A stretch of 47,861 nt of DNA from Streptomyces sp. SolWspMP-5a-2 (GTDB lineage: Bacteria; Actinomycetota; Actinomycetes; Streptomycetales; Streptomycetaceae), in the NCBI RefSeq assembly GCF_900091845.1, contig NZ_FMCI01000032.1, forward strand, positions 1-47,861. Reading direction: 5' to 3'. Positions 10,206 through 19,712 of this stretch are shown here, one piece after another. The first letter of the stretch is position 1. The number at the start of each line of letters is the position of its first letter. Under the pieces are notes generated by a model that saw only the letters and a program-made list of their open reading frames with translations, was not told where the DNA came from and did not search any database. A program made the position numbers and the translations under genes.

Positions 10206-11624
10206 TCAGCTCTCCCCGGCGGCTTCCTCGCGCTTGCGGATCACGACCAGGGCCGCTCCGCCGATCACCACGAACCCGATGGCGACGCCCGCGATCAGCG
10301 GGGTCGGGGAGGTGCTGCCGGTGGCAGCGAGGTTGGTGTCGCCGCCGGAGATCCCGCCGACCGTGGCCGGGCTGGGCTCGCTGAGCGTCTGGACGGCCGC
10401 GCCGCCCTCCTCGCTGCTCTGCGTCCGGCAGTCGAGCACCCCGGTGAACCGTGTCGCGAGCGCGCCGGGTCCGCTGATGGTGAAGTCGTACGCCTGGTCC
10501 TCGCGCAGCGGGACCGTCACCGTGCGCGACTCCCCCGCCGGGATGGCGTAGTCGGTGCCCATCAGCGAGAACGCGAACTCCTCGTCGCCCCGGTTGGCCG
10601 CGGTGATGTCGAGGCCGCCCTTGACGCAGTTCAGCTCGGAGGACAGGGCCGGTACGGCGCCCTGCCCGCCCCAGGTGGCGGTCGCCGTCGCGGAGACCGT
10701 CGACTCGCTCGACCCGGCCAGGATCTGCGTCTGACTGCGGCTCTCGGAGACCAGGGCCCGGCCGACCGGGACGGTGGTCGACGCCTGCACGGTCAGGGCG
10801 GCCGAGCCGTCCGCCGCGTCCTCGGGCACGTCGAAGAAGACCTTGTCGCCGTCGGCCGCGTCGGTGATCTCCTCGCCGTCCTCGCCGACGATCCGCACTC
10901 CGCTGGTGACCGCGTCGGCGGGCGGCGTGAGCGAGACCCCTCCGGCGTCGGTGCGCACGGTGACCGGGCCGAGCCGCTCCCCGGGGTGGCCGGAGACGGC
11001 GGGCGGGTCGAGGGTCAGCGACGCCGTCGGCTCGGTGAGCGCGACCGCGTTCTTCTCCAGGTAGTCCGCGAGCTTCTCGGCGCGCGGCTCGACCGCGTCG
11101 ATGTCGGCGGCGTCCGAGTAGCGCCAGATCGCCACCTGGGTGCCGGCCGCCGCGTCCTGCTCGGTCAGTCCGCCCTTGACTCCCGCCTTGGCGGCGAGCG
11201 CGGCGAGGTCGTTGACCTGGGGGTAGGAGTTCTGCAGGATCCAGCGGATCTTCCCGGCCTGCTTGTTCGAGGCCAGCGAGGTGCCGCTCCAGGACGTCTC
11301 GTGGTAGCGGGCGTCGCGCTGGGTGGGGTTGTGCAGGTCGATGCAGTACGTCTGGAGGGTGCCGCCGCCGTCGACGGACATCTCGAAGAGGCCCGCCGAG
11401 ACCTGCTGGTCGCCCGTCTCGTCGTGGATCACCGCGGTGCCGTACGTCTTCAGCCCGCCGATCGTCGCGGTGGCCCCGCTCCGGCCCGGCGCCGTTCCCT
11501 CGGCCGCCGCCGCACCGGCTCCGGCCAGCGCCCCGGCGGTGAGGAGTCCGGACGCCAGCGTCAGGGCGGCGAGCCGGGCGGTGGCCCGCCTGCGCAAGGA
11601 CGACACAGAGAACACAGAAAGCAC
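10206..11624 (-). CDS. Thioester (TQXA) domain cell-surface protein with LAxTG sorting signal
   Basis: The GTG at 11624 is preferred because a purine-rich AAGGGGAA lies just upstream; a TTG one codon earlier is possible. The 472-aa product has a Sec signal peptide (basic RRRATARL, hydrophobic core, AGAAAAEG). A TQXA domain follows: the Cys of LQTYCIDLHNP and the Gln of AAGTQVAIWRYSD would form the internal thioester. Ig-like beta domains come next, and then a class E-type sortase signal: LAATG, a hydrophobic helix and the basic tail IRKREEAAGES. Such proteins are anchored to peptidoglycan and may bond covalently to host or surface amines. The gene stands alone between the Ser-triplet gene and ssb. 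Confidence 0.88.
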   Translation of the reverse strand: MLSVFSVSSLRRRATARLAALTLASGLLTAGALAGAGAAAAEGTAPGRSGATATIGGLKTYGTAVIHDETGDQQVSAGLFEMSVDGGGTLQTYCIDLHNPTQRDARYHETSWSGTSLASNKQAGKIRWILQNSYPQVNDLAALAAKAGVKGGLTEQDAAAGTQVAIWRYSDAADIDAVEPRAEKLADYLEKNAVALTEPTASLTLDPPAVSGHPGERLGPVTVRTDAGGVSLTPPADAVTSGVRIVGEDGEEITDAADGDKVFFDVPEDAADGSAALTVQASTTVPVGRALVSESRSQTQILAGSSESTVSATATATWGGQGAVPALSSELNCVKGGLDITAANRGDEEFAFSLMGTDYAIPAGESRTVTVPLREDQAYDFTISGPGALATRFTGVLDCRTQSSEEGGAAVQTLSEPSPATVGGISGGDTNLAATGSTSPTPLIAGVAIGFVVIGGAALVVIRKREEAAGES

Positions 11625-11885
11625 CAAATTCCCCTTCGAGCAGGACCCTTTGACGTGGAGGTTTGGTCCCACCAGCAGAATCAGAAGCCCTGAGAGCTAT
11701 GCCCGGCATCCTAGGTATGCGCTTGCACCGCCTTTCCCGGTCATACGGCCGGACAACGGATCCGACCTTGAATCGTTATCGCCCACGCCGGTGACGAGCA
11801 GGGCTTATCGACAAATCCACTACGTGGTCACGGAATGCATCGGCCGATAAGCCGCACTCGGTTCAGCGCGGGACACGGGGTGACA

Positions 11886-12458
11886 TCACGTCACCGCGAC
11901 CGGCTCGTCCTCCGGTTGCCCCGGCCCCGCGACGCCCTGCCCGTCCGGGCCTGCCGGTTCCCCCCGCCCATCCGGGTCGGCGGAGTCGGCGGGGTCGGTG
12001 GGGTCTGCCAGTCCGGCGGGACCGGCCGCCGGCCGTGCGGTGTGCGGTGCGGCCGTCTCCCAGTCGGGCTCGGGCCGGGCGGTCCTGGCCGCCGTCTCCG
12101 GTTTGCCCGCGCGGCGGAACGCCGAGGTGCCGCGGGCGAGATCGTGCCCGATGGCCACCGCGTCCAGGTCCGCCGAGGTCCGGCTCTGGCCCTCGCGGAC
12201 CTCCGTGCGCACCTTCAACCGCCCCTGCACGACGACCGGGTCGCCGACGCTGAGCGACGCCGCCGTGTTCGTGGCGAGCTGGCGGTTGGCCCACACCGTG
12301 AAGAAGTTGGTGTGCCCGTCCGCCCAGGTGTTCTTCTCCCGGTCCCAGTACCGCGAGGTCACCGCCAGTCGGAACCGCGCCGACGGCCCCGACGGCGTCT
12401 CCCGGTACACCGGCTGGGTGGCCACGTTGCCCACGGCGCAGACGATCGTCTCGTTCAT
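11886..12458 (-). CDS. ssbB: Single-stranded DNA-binding protein, SsbB-type paralogue
   Basis: Residues 1-110 form an OB fold of SSB type (MNETIVCAVGNVATQPVYRET, RFRLAVTSRYWDREKNTW, FFTVWANRQLATNTAASLSVGDPVVVQGRLKV). The tail is Gly/Pro/Asp-rich. It does not end in the DDIPF-like tip of the essential SsbA, which fits the second SSB of Streptomyces. In S. coelicolor the SsbB paralogue is needed for chromosome segregation during sporulation (family knowledge). The gene lies downstream of the dynamin-like genes on the same strand after a 400-bp G-tract-rich gap, and the position suggests a sporulation function. The start is the ATG at 12458. Confidence 0.85.
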   Translation of the reverse strand: MNETIVCAVGNVATQPVYRETPSGPSARFRLAVTSRYWDREKNTWADGHTNFFTVWANRQLATNTAASLSVGDPVVVQGRLKVRTEVREGQSRTSADLDAVAIGHDLARGTSAFRRAGKPETAARTARPEPDWETAAPHTARPAAGPAGLADPTDPADSADPDGRGEPAGPDGQGVAGPGQPEDEPVAVT

Positions 12459-12858
12459 GGTTCGCCCCTCCCCGCCCGGCCGTTGGGACCGGGCGGACCC
12501 CCGCCCGCGGGCCCCTCCCGCGCGGCGGCTTCCGTCATCCGTGACGACCGCGTCCGCCGCGATCGCCGCGCAGCCAGACTGCCCCCACCGGGCCGGACCC
12601 GCCGGGCCCTGTGGACCACCCCCGGCCTGTGGAGAACCCCGTCACCCGCACGAGCGACCCCACGTTCCCCAGCCGCCCACCACCCCACCGGGGCCCGCCA
12701 AGTCCCCCGGGCGGGCCCGCCCGAACACCCCGAGCGCCCCGAGCGCCCTGACTGCCCTGGACACCCCGGCTGCCCCTGCGATCCCTGCCGTCCCTGCTAC
12801 CCCTGCTACCCCTGCTGCCCCTGCGGTTCCTCCCGCTCCCCCTCCCCCTCCCCCGCTG
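12459..12858 (-). repeat. Intergenic region with G-tract repeats on the minus strand
   Basis: This 400-bp gap between dynB and ssbB holds no convincing gene. From 12858 leftwards, read on the minus strand, the DynB stop is followed at once by GGGGGAGGGGGAGGGGGAG. About 100 bp of G-tracts spaced roughly every 9 nt come next (units like GGGGTAGCA and GGGGCAGCA, down to about 12721). Four or more G-runs with short loops is the pattern of a G-quadruplex in the coding-sense strand or in the RNA. The rest (12459-12720) is GC-rich with no clear feature apart from the ssb ribosome site. Confidence 0.7.
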
Positions 12859-15800
12859 TCACCCGGCGCCCGCCGCCGCCCCCACCCCCGTGACGCGCGC
12901 GTACTGCTCCCTGACCTCCCGGTACCGCAGGAGTTCCGCCGCCACCGGGTCCAGGACGCGGGCGCGTCCGCAGCCCGCCGCGGCCTCCCGCAGGCGCCGT
13001 TCCGCGTCCGTGCCGTAGCGGCGGGCCGGACCGCGCGCCGCCATCCGGCAGCTCCACTCGACCAGCGGGCCGCCGATGATGCCGAGCACCATCAGCAGCA
13101 CCGGCACCCCCAGGTTCGGCGCCATGACGTCCACGATCTGCCCGGCCAGCCACAGGCCGCCGACGATCTGGAGGATCGTCATGGCCGCCTGGGTGAGCAC
13201 CGCCGCGGGCCACCAGCCGGGCCGCGGCGGACGGCCGGGCGGCAGTCCGGCCCGCGCCGCCAGCTCGTCGAGCGCCTCGGGCAGCCCCTGCGAGCCGCGC
13301 ACGGCGGCCTCCCGCACGGCCTGCGCCCAGGGCGCGGGCAGCCCCGTCGAGGCACGTTCGGAGAGCGTCCGCACGGCGTGCTCGACGCGCTGCCTCGCCG
13401 TCGCCTCCTCGTCGGCCTGGTTGCGCACCGGGAGCCGCCCGGTGGGCGAGTCGTAGCGGTCCTGGTACCAGCGCCACAGCCGAAGCCACGGCGTGCCGCA
13501 CGCGCGGTTGGCGTTGCGCAGCCACGCGCGTTCGGCGGCCTCACCGGCCGCGGTGGCGCCGACCGCCTCGGCGAGCCGGTCGGCGAACTCGTCGCGCGCC
13601 TGCTCGCTCAGGCCGATCCGCCGCCGGGTGGCGTAGACGGGCCTGAGCCCGGCCGCCGCGTGGTCGAGGTCGGCGGCGATCCGCCGGGCGGGCGCGCCGC
13701 GCTCGGCGACGAACTGGCCGAGGGAGTCGCGCAGTTCGCCGACGCCGTCGCCGGTGAGGGCGGAGAGCGCGAGGACGGTGGCGCCGGGTTCGCCGTACTC
13801 GCCGAGCGCGATGCCGTCCTCGTCGAGCAGGCGCCGCAGGTCGTCGAGGACCTGCTCGGTGGCCTCGCCCGGCAGCCGGTCGGTCTGGTTGAGGACGACG
13901 AACATGACCTCGGCGTGTCCGGCCATGGGCCGCAGGTACCGCTCGTGCAGGACGGCGTCCGCGTACTTCTCCGGGTCGACGACCCAGACGACGGCGTCGA
14001 CCAGCGCGAGCACCCGGTCGACCTGTTCGCGGTGCTGGACGGCGGCCGAGTCGTGGTCGGGCAGGTCGATGAGGACCAGGCCGCGCAGTTGCGCCTCCGC
14101 CTCCACGCTCTGCACCGGGCGCCGCCGCAGCCGTCCCGGGATGCCGAGCCGGTCCAGGAGGCTCGCGGCGCCGTCGCTCCAACTGCACGCGATGGGCGCG
14201 GAGGTGGTGGGGCGGCGGACGCCGGTCTCCGAGATCGTCACGCCCGCGAGGGAGTTGAACAGCTGCGACTTGCCGCTGCCGGTCGCGCCCGCGATGGCGA
14301 CGACGGTGTGCTGGCCCGAGAGCCTGCGCCGGGCGGCGGCCTCGTCCAGGACGCGCCCGGCCTCGGCGAGGGTGCGGCTGTCGAGCCGGGTCCTGGAGAG
14401 GCCGACGAGTTCGCGCAGCGCGTCCAGGCGGGCGCGCAGCGGTCCGTCGTAGGCGAGGGGCGCGGCCAGCGCCTGCGCGGTGGGTCCCCGGGTCTCGACG
14501 ACGGCGACGGGTTCCGGGGCGGGGGTCCCCTCGGTGACGCGCCGGGCGATCAGGCCGTCGTCCCAGGCACCGGTGGGCGGCGGCTCGGGCGCGGGGGCGC
14601 TCGGCGGGACGTCCTGGTCGCGGCGCGGCGGGTTCCTGTCGCCCCGGCGGCGGCGCGGCGCGTCGCCGTCCACGCGCGCGTGGCGGGCACGCCCGATCCC
14701 GACGGCCGCGTAGACCCTCCCGGCCCCGGACAGCGCGCGTTCGGCCGCGGCCCGTTCGGCCTCGTCCTCCGGTCCACCGTCGCGGACCTCCGCACCGGCC
14801 TCCCCAGGACGCCCGGAGAAGGGCGCGGCACCGGAGGACTCCCCACCCCCGGCCACCGCACCGCCACGCCCGGGGCCGACACCGGCCTCGTCGGCAGGGG
14901 GGACGTCGCCAGGGGGGACGTCCGCACGGGGGCCATCGGCAGCGGGCTGCTCGGCACCGGCCTCGTCCACGTCGGCGACCGCCCCGGAAGACTCCCGGGA
15001 CGGCTCACCGGGCGCCCCGGGAACGCCCTGATCGGGAACCTCGGCGGTCCGGTGCAGGGTGGGGCGGTCCAGGGTGGGCGGAATCCAGGAGGACCGGTCT
15101 CCGCCCAGGTTCTCGTCGACGGGCGCGGCCTCCTTGACGGTCTGCTCGTCGGCGGGCGCGTCCTCCTTGACGGGCTGCTTCTCGACCGGCGCGTCCTCCT
15201 TGCCGGGCTGCTCCTCGACGGGCCGGTCCCAGTCCCGGTCCTCGTCCTCCGTGGACTGGTCCCCGGCAAGGCCGTCCCAGACAGGGTGCCTGCCGCCGGA
15301 CGCGTCCTCAGCGAGCCGCTCGTCGACCGCCTCACGCGTGGCGTACCGGTCCCAGGCGGAGGGCTCGTCCGCCGGGTGCTCATCGCCGGACCGGTCCTCG
15401 CCGGGCCGAGCCTCGGCGGGACGGTCCTCAGCGGGCCGAGCCTCGGCGGGACGGGTGCCGTCAGCCCGCACCAGGGCAGACGGGTCTCCAGCAGACGGGT
15501 CTCCAGCAGACCGCTCCCCGACGGGACCGTCTCCCGCAAGCCGCCCATCAACCGGCCCATGCCCAGCGGACCGCTCCTCCGCGGCAGCGCCCTCCCCGGC
15601 GGGACGGCCCTCGACTCCGCCGTCCACCGCCCCTCCCCCCTGCTCCGCGGGCCCGCGTTCCCCACCCGGCGCCCGGCGCTTCAGCCGGTCCCGGGCCTCC
15701 TCCTCGTCCCGGTTCCGACGCTCGTCCCGCGAACTGCCTCCCTGACCCTGACCCTGATCCCGCTCCTGCTCCTGCTCCTTGCTCTGACCCTGCCCCTGGT

Positions 15801-15882
15801 CCTGGCCCGGGTCCTGTTCCTTGCCCCGGTCCTGTTCCTGGTCCTGGTCTTGGCCCTGGCCCTGGTCGGTGACGGCGGTCAT
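12859..15882 (-). CDS. dynB: DynB-like dynamin-family GTPase with a long disordered N-terminus
   Basis: The 1007-aa protein has a low-complexity N-terminal half. It begins with Q/D/E/G repeats (DQGQGQDQDQEQDRG) and continues with Pro/Ala/Glu/Asp-rich repeats (AEDRPAEARPGEDRSG). A GTPase domain follows with P-loop GATGSGKSQ (about residues 528-536), the switch Thr region RRPTTSAPI, the DLPDHDS G3 motif and NQTD G4. Two closely spaced transmembrane helices lie at about residues 885-940, and a short helical tail ends the protein. In S. venezuelae, DynA and DynB form a membrane complex that stabilises sporulation FtsZ rings. The ATG at 15882 has a strong GAAGGAG site inside the end of dynA, so the pair is coupled. 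Confidence 0.82.
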   Translation of the reverse strand: MTAVTDQGQGQDQDQEQDRGKEQDPGQDQGQGQSKEQEQERDQGQGQGGSSRDERRNRDEEEARDRLKRRAPGGERGPAEQGGGAVDGGVEGRPAGEGAAAEERSAGHGPVDGRLAGDGPVGERSAGDPSAGDPSALVRADGTRPAEARPAEDRPAEARPGEDRSGDEHPADEPSAWDRYATREAVDERLAEDASGGRHPVWDGLAGDQSTEDEDRDWDRPVEEQPGKEDAPVEKQPVKEDAPADEQTVKEAAPVDENLGGDRSSWIPPTLDRPTLHRTAEVPDQGVPGAPGEPSRESSGAVADVDEAGAEQPAADGPRADVPPGDVPPADEAGVGPGRGGAVAGGGESSGAAPFSGRPGEAGAEVRDGGPEDEAERAAAERALSGAGRVYAAVGIGRARHARVDGDAPRRRRGDRNPPRRDQDVPPSAPAPEPPPTGAWDDGLIARRVTEGTPAPEPVAVVETRGPTAQALAAPLAYDGPLRARLDALRELVGLSRTRLDSRTLAEAGRVLDEAAARRRLSGQHTVVAIAGATGSGKSQLFNSLAGVTISETGVRRPTTSAPIACSWSDGAASLLDRLGIPGRLRRRPVQSVEAEAQLRGLVLIDLPDHDSAAVQHREQVDRVLALVDAVVWVVDPEKYADAVLHERYLRPMAGHAEVMFVVLNQTDRLPGEATEQVLDDLRRLLDEDGIALGEYGEPGATVLALSALTGDGVGELRDSLGQFVAERGAPARRIAADLDHAAAGLRPVYATRRRIGLSEQARDEFADRLAEAVGATAAGEAAERAWLRNANRACGTPWLRLWRWYQDRYDSPTGRLPVRNQADEEATARQRVEHAVRTLSERASTGLPAPWAQAVREAAVRGSQGLPEALDELAARAGLPPGRPPRPGWWPAAVLTQAAMTILQIVGGLWLAGQIVDVMAPNLGVPVLLMVLGIIGGPLVEWSCRMAARGPARRYGTDAERRLREAAAGCGRARVLDPVAAELLRYREVREQYARVTGVGAAAGAG

Positions 15883-15886
15883 GCGG

Positions 15887-17494
15887 TCACTTCTCCTTCT
15901 GCAGTACGGACAGCGCGGCGATCAGTTCGGCCTGGGGTTCGGGGTGGACGTCGAGGGCGTCGAGCGGGGCGAGCCTGCGTTCGCGTTCCGTGTGCATGAC
16001 GCGGTCGAGGTGCTCGGCGAGCAGCCGTCCCCCGCGGTCGCGCAGCCGCAGCGCCCCGTGCGCGCCCAGCCGCTCGGCGAGGTTCTCGCCCGCGGAACGG
16101 GCCCGTCGGCCGCCGAGCAGGGCGGTGGCGACGAGCGCGGCGACCACCTCGGGGTCGGGCGCGACATTGCGGTCGAGGTCGCGGATCTCCTCCTCGGCGT
16201 ACTCCTCCAGCTCGCGCCGCCACCGCCGTACCGCCATGCCGATGCGGTGCTCGGGGGTCTCCAGGTGCGGGTCGCGGTCGGTGAGGCCCGGGGCGAGCGC
16301 GGCGGGCTCCCGGCGCCAGGCGTCGTCGACGCGCTCGTCGGCGGCGGTGACGGCGCACAGCAGGAGCGCGGCCAGGCTCTCCACCAGCGCGTCGAGGAGT
16401 TCGGCCGCGGTGCAGTCGAGGGGGAAGGCCCGCCAGCGCTTGAGGGCGCCCCCGGCGAGCACGGCGCCCGCCTGCAACCGTCCGCGCACGCGCGTGTGCT
16501 CGCTGTCGTAGGCGCCGTCCACGGCGGCGGTGAGGCGCAGGGAGGCGGCGTACTGCGCGGCGGCGGCACCGGCCAGCTCGGGCATCCGGGACTTGAGCGA
16601 GTCGAGGACGCCGTACGCGGTGCGGGCGAGGGCCTGCTGGCGGGCGGCGGGGTCCTGGACGTGGTGGACGAGCCAGGAGCGCAGCGGCGCGACGGCGCTG
16701 GCCGGGAGCAGCCCGCCGCCCCAGGCGGACTCGGGGAGTTCGGGCACGGTGAAGCGCGGCACGTGGCCGAGTCCGGCCTTGGTGAGGAGGGCACCGTACT
16801 GCCGGGACACCTCGGACGCGACCTGGTGCGGCACCCGGTCCAGGACGGTCACGAGCATGGCGTCGTACTCCTTGGCGGTGCGCAGCAGGTGCCAGGGGAC
16901 GGCGTCGGCGTAGCGGGCCGCGGTGGTGACCATGACCCAGATGTCGGCCGCGCAGATCAGTTCGGCGGCCAGCACCCGGTTGTCGGCGATCAGGGAGTCG
17001 ACGTCGGGGGCGTCGAGGAGGGCGAGTCCGCGCGGGACGCTGTCGGCGGTCTCGACGCGCAGCACGCGCGCGGGGTTCTCACCGGGCAGCAGCAGGTCCT
17101 CGCCCGTCTCCTGGTGCGGCACCCACACGCGGGTGAGGTCGGGCAGCACTCTCATCCCGCTGAACCAGTGGTGGTCCTCCGGGTGGCACACCAGCACCGG
17201 CGTCCGGGTGGTCGGCCGCAGCACGCCCGCCTCGCTCACCCGTCTCCCGACAAGGGAGTTGACGAGAGTCGACTTCCCGGCCCCGGTGGAGCCGCCGATG
17301 ACGACGAGCAGGGGCGCTTCGGGTTCGCGCAGCCGGGGAACCAGGTAGTCGTCGAGCTGGGCGAGCAGTTCGTCGCGGTTGGCACGCGCGCGTGGAGCCC
17401 CCGCCAGGGGCAGCGGGAAGCGTGCGGCGGCGACACGGTCGCGCAGGGCGGAGAGTGCGTCGAGCAGCTGAGGCCGTACGTCCAAGGTCACCAC
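15887..17494 (-). CDS. dynA: DynA-like dynamin-family GTPase
   Basis: From the GTG at 17494 the product has 535 aa ([20 protein letters not shown]). It has a P-loop [15 protein letters not shown] (about residues 67-81), the switch motif RPTTRTP, the [10 protein letters not shown]3 motif and TVLDRVP near G4, followed by long helices typical of dynamin-like stalks. It ends four bases before dynB starts. The start is uncertain: GTG at 17491, GTG at 17494 or ATG at 17533 are all in frame, and no strong ribosome site precedes any. The family role, with DynB, is septation during sporulation. An upstream gap of about 300 bp to the tRNA should hold the promoter. Confidence 0.82.
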   Translation of the reverse strand: MVTLDVRPQLLDALSALRDRVAAARFPLPLAGAPRARANRDELLAQLDDYLVPRLREPEAPLLVVIGGSTGAGKSTLVNSLVGRRVSEAGVLRPTTRTPVLVCHPEDHHWFSGMRVLPDLTRVWVPHQETGEDLLLPGENPARVLRVETADSVPRGLALLDAPDVDSLIADNRVLAAELICAADIWVMVTTAARYADAVPWHLLRTAKEYDAMLVTVLDRVPHQVASEVSRQYGALLTKAGLGHVPRFTVPELPESAWGGGLLPASAVAPLRSWLVHHVQDPAARQQALARTAYGVLDSLKSRMPELAGAAAAQYAASLRLTAAVDGAYDSEHTRVRGRLQAGAVLAGGALKRWRAFPLDCTAAELLDALVESLAALLLCAVTAADERVDDAWRREPAALAPGLTDRDPHLETPEHRIGMAVRRWRRELEEYAEEEIRDLDRNVAPDPEVVAALVATALLGGRRARSAGENLAERLGAHGALRLRDRGGRLLAEHLDRVMHTERERRLAPLDALDVHPEPQAELIAALSVLQKEK

Positions 17495-17814
17495 ATGTGA
17501 AGAATGCCCAATTTTAGGGGAATTCTGAAGCATATGAGTATGTCTGCGCGCCGACAGGACACAAGGGGCGGAAGGGATGACCGGGACACGGGTGCGGTCC
17601 AGGCATAACGAGTGCACAACACCCGGTGCGCCGGGCGCCAAAAGCGATGCACGATTCGTACCTGCCTGCGATTATCAGGACCGCTTCACCGAACCTCCAC
17701 ATTGAGCCACGGAGGCGAAGCAACAGGGACAAGGTCGTGGGAGCCCTATCCTTGTCCCCAACATCGTCACGGCCCGGCCCGCACCCGGGCCGCACGACAG
17801 AGGCCACCACACCG

Positions 17815-17890
17815 GCCCCCGTAGCTCAGTGGATAGAGCAGGCGCCTTCTAAGCGCTTGGCCGCAGGTTCGAGTCCTGCCGGGGGCGCCA
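17815..17890 (+). tRNA. tRNA-Arg (anticodon TCT)
   Basis: The 76-nt cloverleaf folds fully. The acceptor GCCCCCG pairs with CGGGGGC, the D stem is GCTC/GAGC, and the anticodon stem GGCGC/GCGCT has one G-T pair. The loop CTTCTAA gives anticodon TCT at 17848-17850. The T arm is GCAGG-TTCGAGT-CCTGC, and discriminator G with an encoded CCA follows. Arg-AGA is a rare codon in Streptomyces, and tRNA-Arg genes are common targets of integrative elements. The integrase and excisionase next to the 3' end make this the likely attachment site; insertion keeps the tRNA intact. Confidence 0.96.
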
Positions 17891-18087
17891 CAGCCACACC
17901 CCCAATCAGGGTACTAAAGCCCAGGTCAGAGGGGTTGGAGCCGCGCCTCGGCAAGCGATCCGAGCAGGCTCCCATCAGGCCCTGTTGTCCGGTTGGCACC
18001 GACCAAATCCGGGTCTCTACGGGTGTCCGTCCCACATACGTCCCACAGAATCGGACCCTCCGAGCCCCTCCCGGGCGACACGACAAA

Positions 18088-18123
18088 GCGGCCCCGCCTC
18101 CGCTTGCGCAGAGCCGGGGCCGC
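18088..18123 (-). terminator. Terminator behind the integrase gene
   Basis: A perfect 9-bp inverted repeat, GCGGCCCCG at 18088-18096 and CGGGGCCGC at 18115-18123, begins 3 bp after the integrase stop on the minus strand. It is followed on that strand by TTTGTCG, so it has the look of a factor-independent terminator protecting the tRNA from integrase transcription. Confidence 0.75.
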
Positions 18124-18126
18124 CCG

Positions 18127-19533
18127 TCAGGTCACGTCTGATTGACGATCCTCATCGTCTTCCAAGTTCTTCAAGATCCCGACCACGTCCCCGTCGATGC
18201 AGCGCGCATACGTACTCAGGAGCACCTGAACGCTATTGCCCGCCCACTCAGCCACCTGCGCCGGCGGAGTGCCGCGGTTCAGCCAGGTAGTGAGGCAGGT
18301 GTGACGCAGGTCATACACCCGCTTGCCGGTCGGAGTCTTCTGCTCTCGCTCCGACAGCACCGCCTCACGGGCCTTCACCCAGACCCGCCGGAACACCGAC
18401 CCCGCGAGCATGCCGCCCTTCTCGCCCGGAAAGAGGAGGTCGCCCTCCCCCAGCTCGTACTCCTTGATCATCGCGCGGAGCATCCGGACGAGGACAGGCC
18501 GGATGGGGACAATGCGCGTATCGCCCTCCCCCCGCCCCTTGAGCCACCTCCGCTCATGAACCGTGCGGGTGTCGGTCCACTGACTTCCGACCTCCGGCTG
18601 AGCTTCATGAACCAGGAACTGCCCCCAGCCGGTCTCCGGCAGCGTCGCGTCCCCGACGCGAAGGGCGACTGCCTCCTCTGGGCGCAAGCCGGCGTGGTAA
18701 AGGGTGGCAAAGAAGGCACGGTAGAGGGATCCTCGCCGGGGGCGCCCACCGATCCAGTCCAGCATCGCCGCCACATGGTCGCGACTGAGGAGACGCCGCT
18801 TGTCGACGGACTCCGCCACCTTCGGCGAGGTGCGGCTCCTGCCCTTGGGGAGCGGATCGCGTTGCAGGTAGCCACGCCGGACGGCGTAGATCATGACAAG
18901 ATTCATGATGCGGTCGTTCCGCTTCACCGAACTGGCGGCTGCCGCCTTGCCGTCGAGCCGCGTGCCGAGCGCTGCAACGACCTTGTCGACGACCTCGGTC
19001 CTTTCCCAGGCGCTCATAGGCGAAGAGTTTCGCTTCACCCAGTCGAGGATCGTGCGCATGTCCTCGGGTACCGGCTTATCGGGGTCATTCCTTCGGTTGC
19101 TGAAGGTGTACTCCCGCAGCGCCCTACGCACCTGTACCGGATCGAACTGCTCCGGAACGGGTTTACGCAGGAGCGCGATCGTCGTAGCCGTTAAGGCCTT
19201 CGCCATGTTCTTGCGGCTATTGCCGGATGCGCTGGGCCACTTCCAATCAACGTACTCGACGGCGAAGTCGAACCAGTTCGTATCAGCGGCTTTAGCCGCC
19301 CACGCCAGCGGAATACCGGTCTCTATATCGAACGGTTCTCGCTTACGGTGGGCCGCCATGAGTTTCGAACGCTCATCGTCGGCAACAGCGTACTTCTTGT
19401 AGGTCTTACTGTGCTTCTTGCGCGCAACCTTCCAACGGACGGTGTAGCTCTTTCCTTTCGCTCGCTCGTTAGTCTCTATCGGGTAGAAGCGAACATCCAA
19501 CGAGCTTGCATCCCTCAAGTGCGCTCCTCGCAT
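18127..19533 (-). CDS. int: Tyrosine site-specific integrase
   Basis: The 468-aa protein has an N-terminal AMPylation-like arm/SAM-like DNA-binding part (about residues 70-220) and a C-terminal tyrosine recombinase catalytic domain. Visible catalytic residues are Arg284 (AGLRPEEAVAL), Arg410 in YDLRHTCLTTW (Tyr replaces the first His of HxxR, often seen in actinobacterial integrases), and nucleophile Tyr442 in VLLSTYARCI. It excises and inserts the element at the tRNA-Arg. The ATG at 19533 overlaps the excisionase reading frame by 19 bp, so the two are co-transcribed. Base composition is a little less GC-biased than the core genes. Confidence 0.93.
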   Translation of the reverse strand: MRGAHLRDASSLDVRFYPIETNERAKGKSYTVRWKVARKKHSKTYKKYAVADDERSKLMAAHRKREPFDIETGIPLAWAAKAADTNWFDFAVEYVDWKWPSASGNSRKNMAKALTATTIALLRKPVPEQFDPVQVRRALREYTFSNRRNDPDKPVPEDMRTILDWVKRNSSPMSAWERTEVVDKVVAALGTRLDGKAAAASSVKRNDRIMNLVMIYAVRRGYLQRDPLPKGRSRTSPKVAESVDKRRLLSRDHVAAMLDWIGGRPRRGSLYRAFFATLYHAGLRPEEAVALRVGDATLPETGWGQFLVHEAQPEVGSQWTDTRTVHERRWLKGRGEGDTRIVPIRPVLVRMLRAMIKEYELGEGDLLFPGEKGGMLAGSVFRRVWVKAREAVLSEREQKTPTGKRVYDLRHTCLTTWLNRGTPPAQVAEWAGNSVQVLLSTYARCIDGDVVGILKNLEDDEDRQSDVT

Positions 19534-19712
19534 TCTATGAGCCAGTTTTCAAGATCGCCGCGACGCACACGAAGCGATCCGTTAGGAAGCCGTATACACC
19601 TCGGGCCTGCTCCCTTCTGCCGCCAGTCGTAGAAGGTGGATCGAGCTATTCCCAACTCCTCACACACGTCATCGACCGTCAACTTTTCCCCCGGTCGCAT
19701 CACTACCGACAC
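19515..19712 (-). CDS. xis: Excisionase, MerR-type helix-turn-helix
   Basis: From the GTG at 19712 (or the ATG at 19700) the product is 65 or 61 aa. It is one winged-helix DNA-binding domain of the excisionase/HTH_17 class: LTVDDVCEELGIARSTFYDWRQKG followed by the wing LPNGSLRVRRGDLENWL. GAGGTGG about 6 bases before the GTG supports the longer start. The frame stays open up to 19889, but that part is low-quality coding. It likely binds arm sites near attL/attR and directs excision with the integrase that starts inside its 3' end. Confidence 0.85.
   Translation of the reverse strand: MSVVMRPGEKLTVDDVCEELGIARSTFYDWRQKGAGPRCIRLPNGSLRVRRGDLENWLIECEERT

Noticed and set aside
11998..15999. A 1333-codon open frame on the + strand opposite dynB
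   Set aside because: It is the mirror of the GC-biased dynB coding strand, with Pro/Arg/Ala-rich nonsense and no motif. The minus-strand frame has a P-loop GTPase and membrane helices.
17826..18086. An 86-codon minus-strand frame running through the tRNA gene
   Set aside because: It overlaps the tRNA-Arg antisense; such frames arise from the tRNA sequence and have no support.
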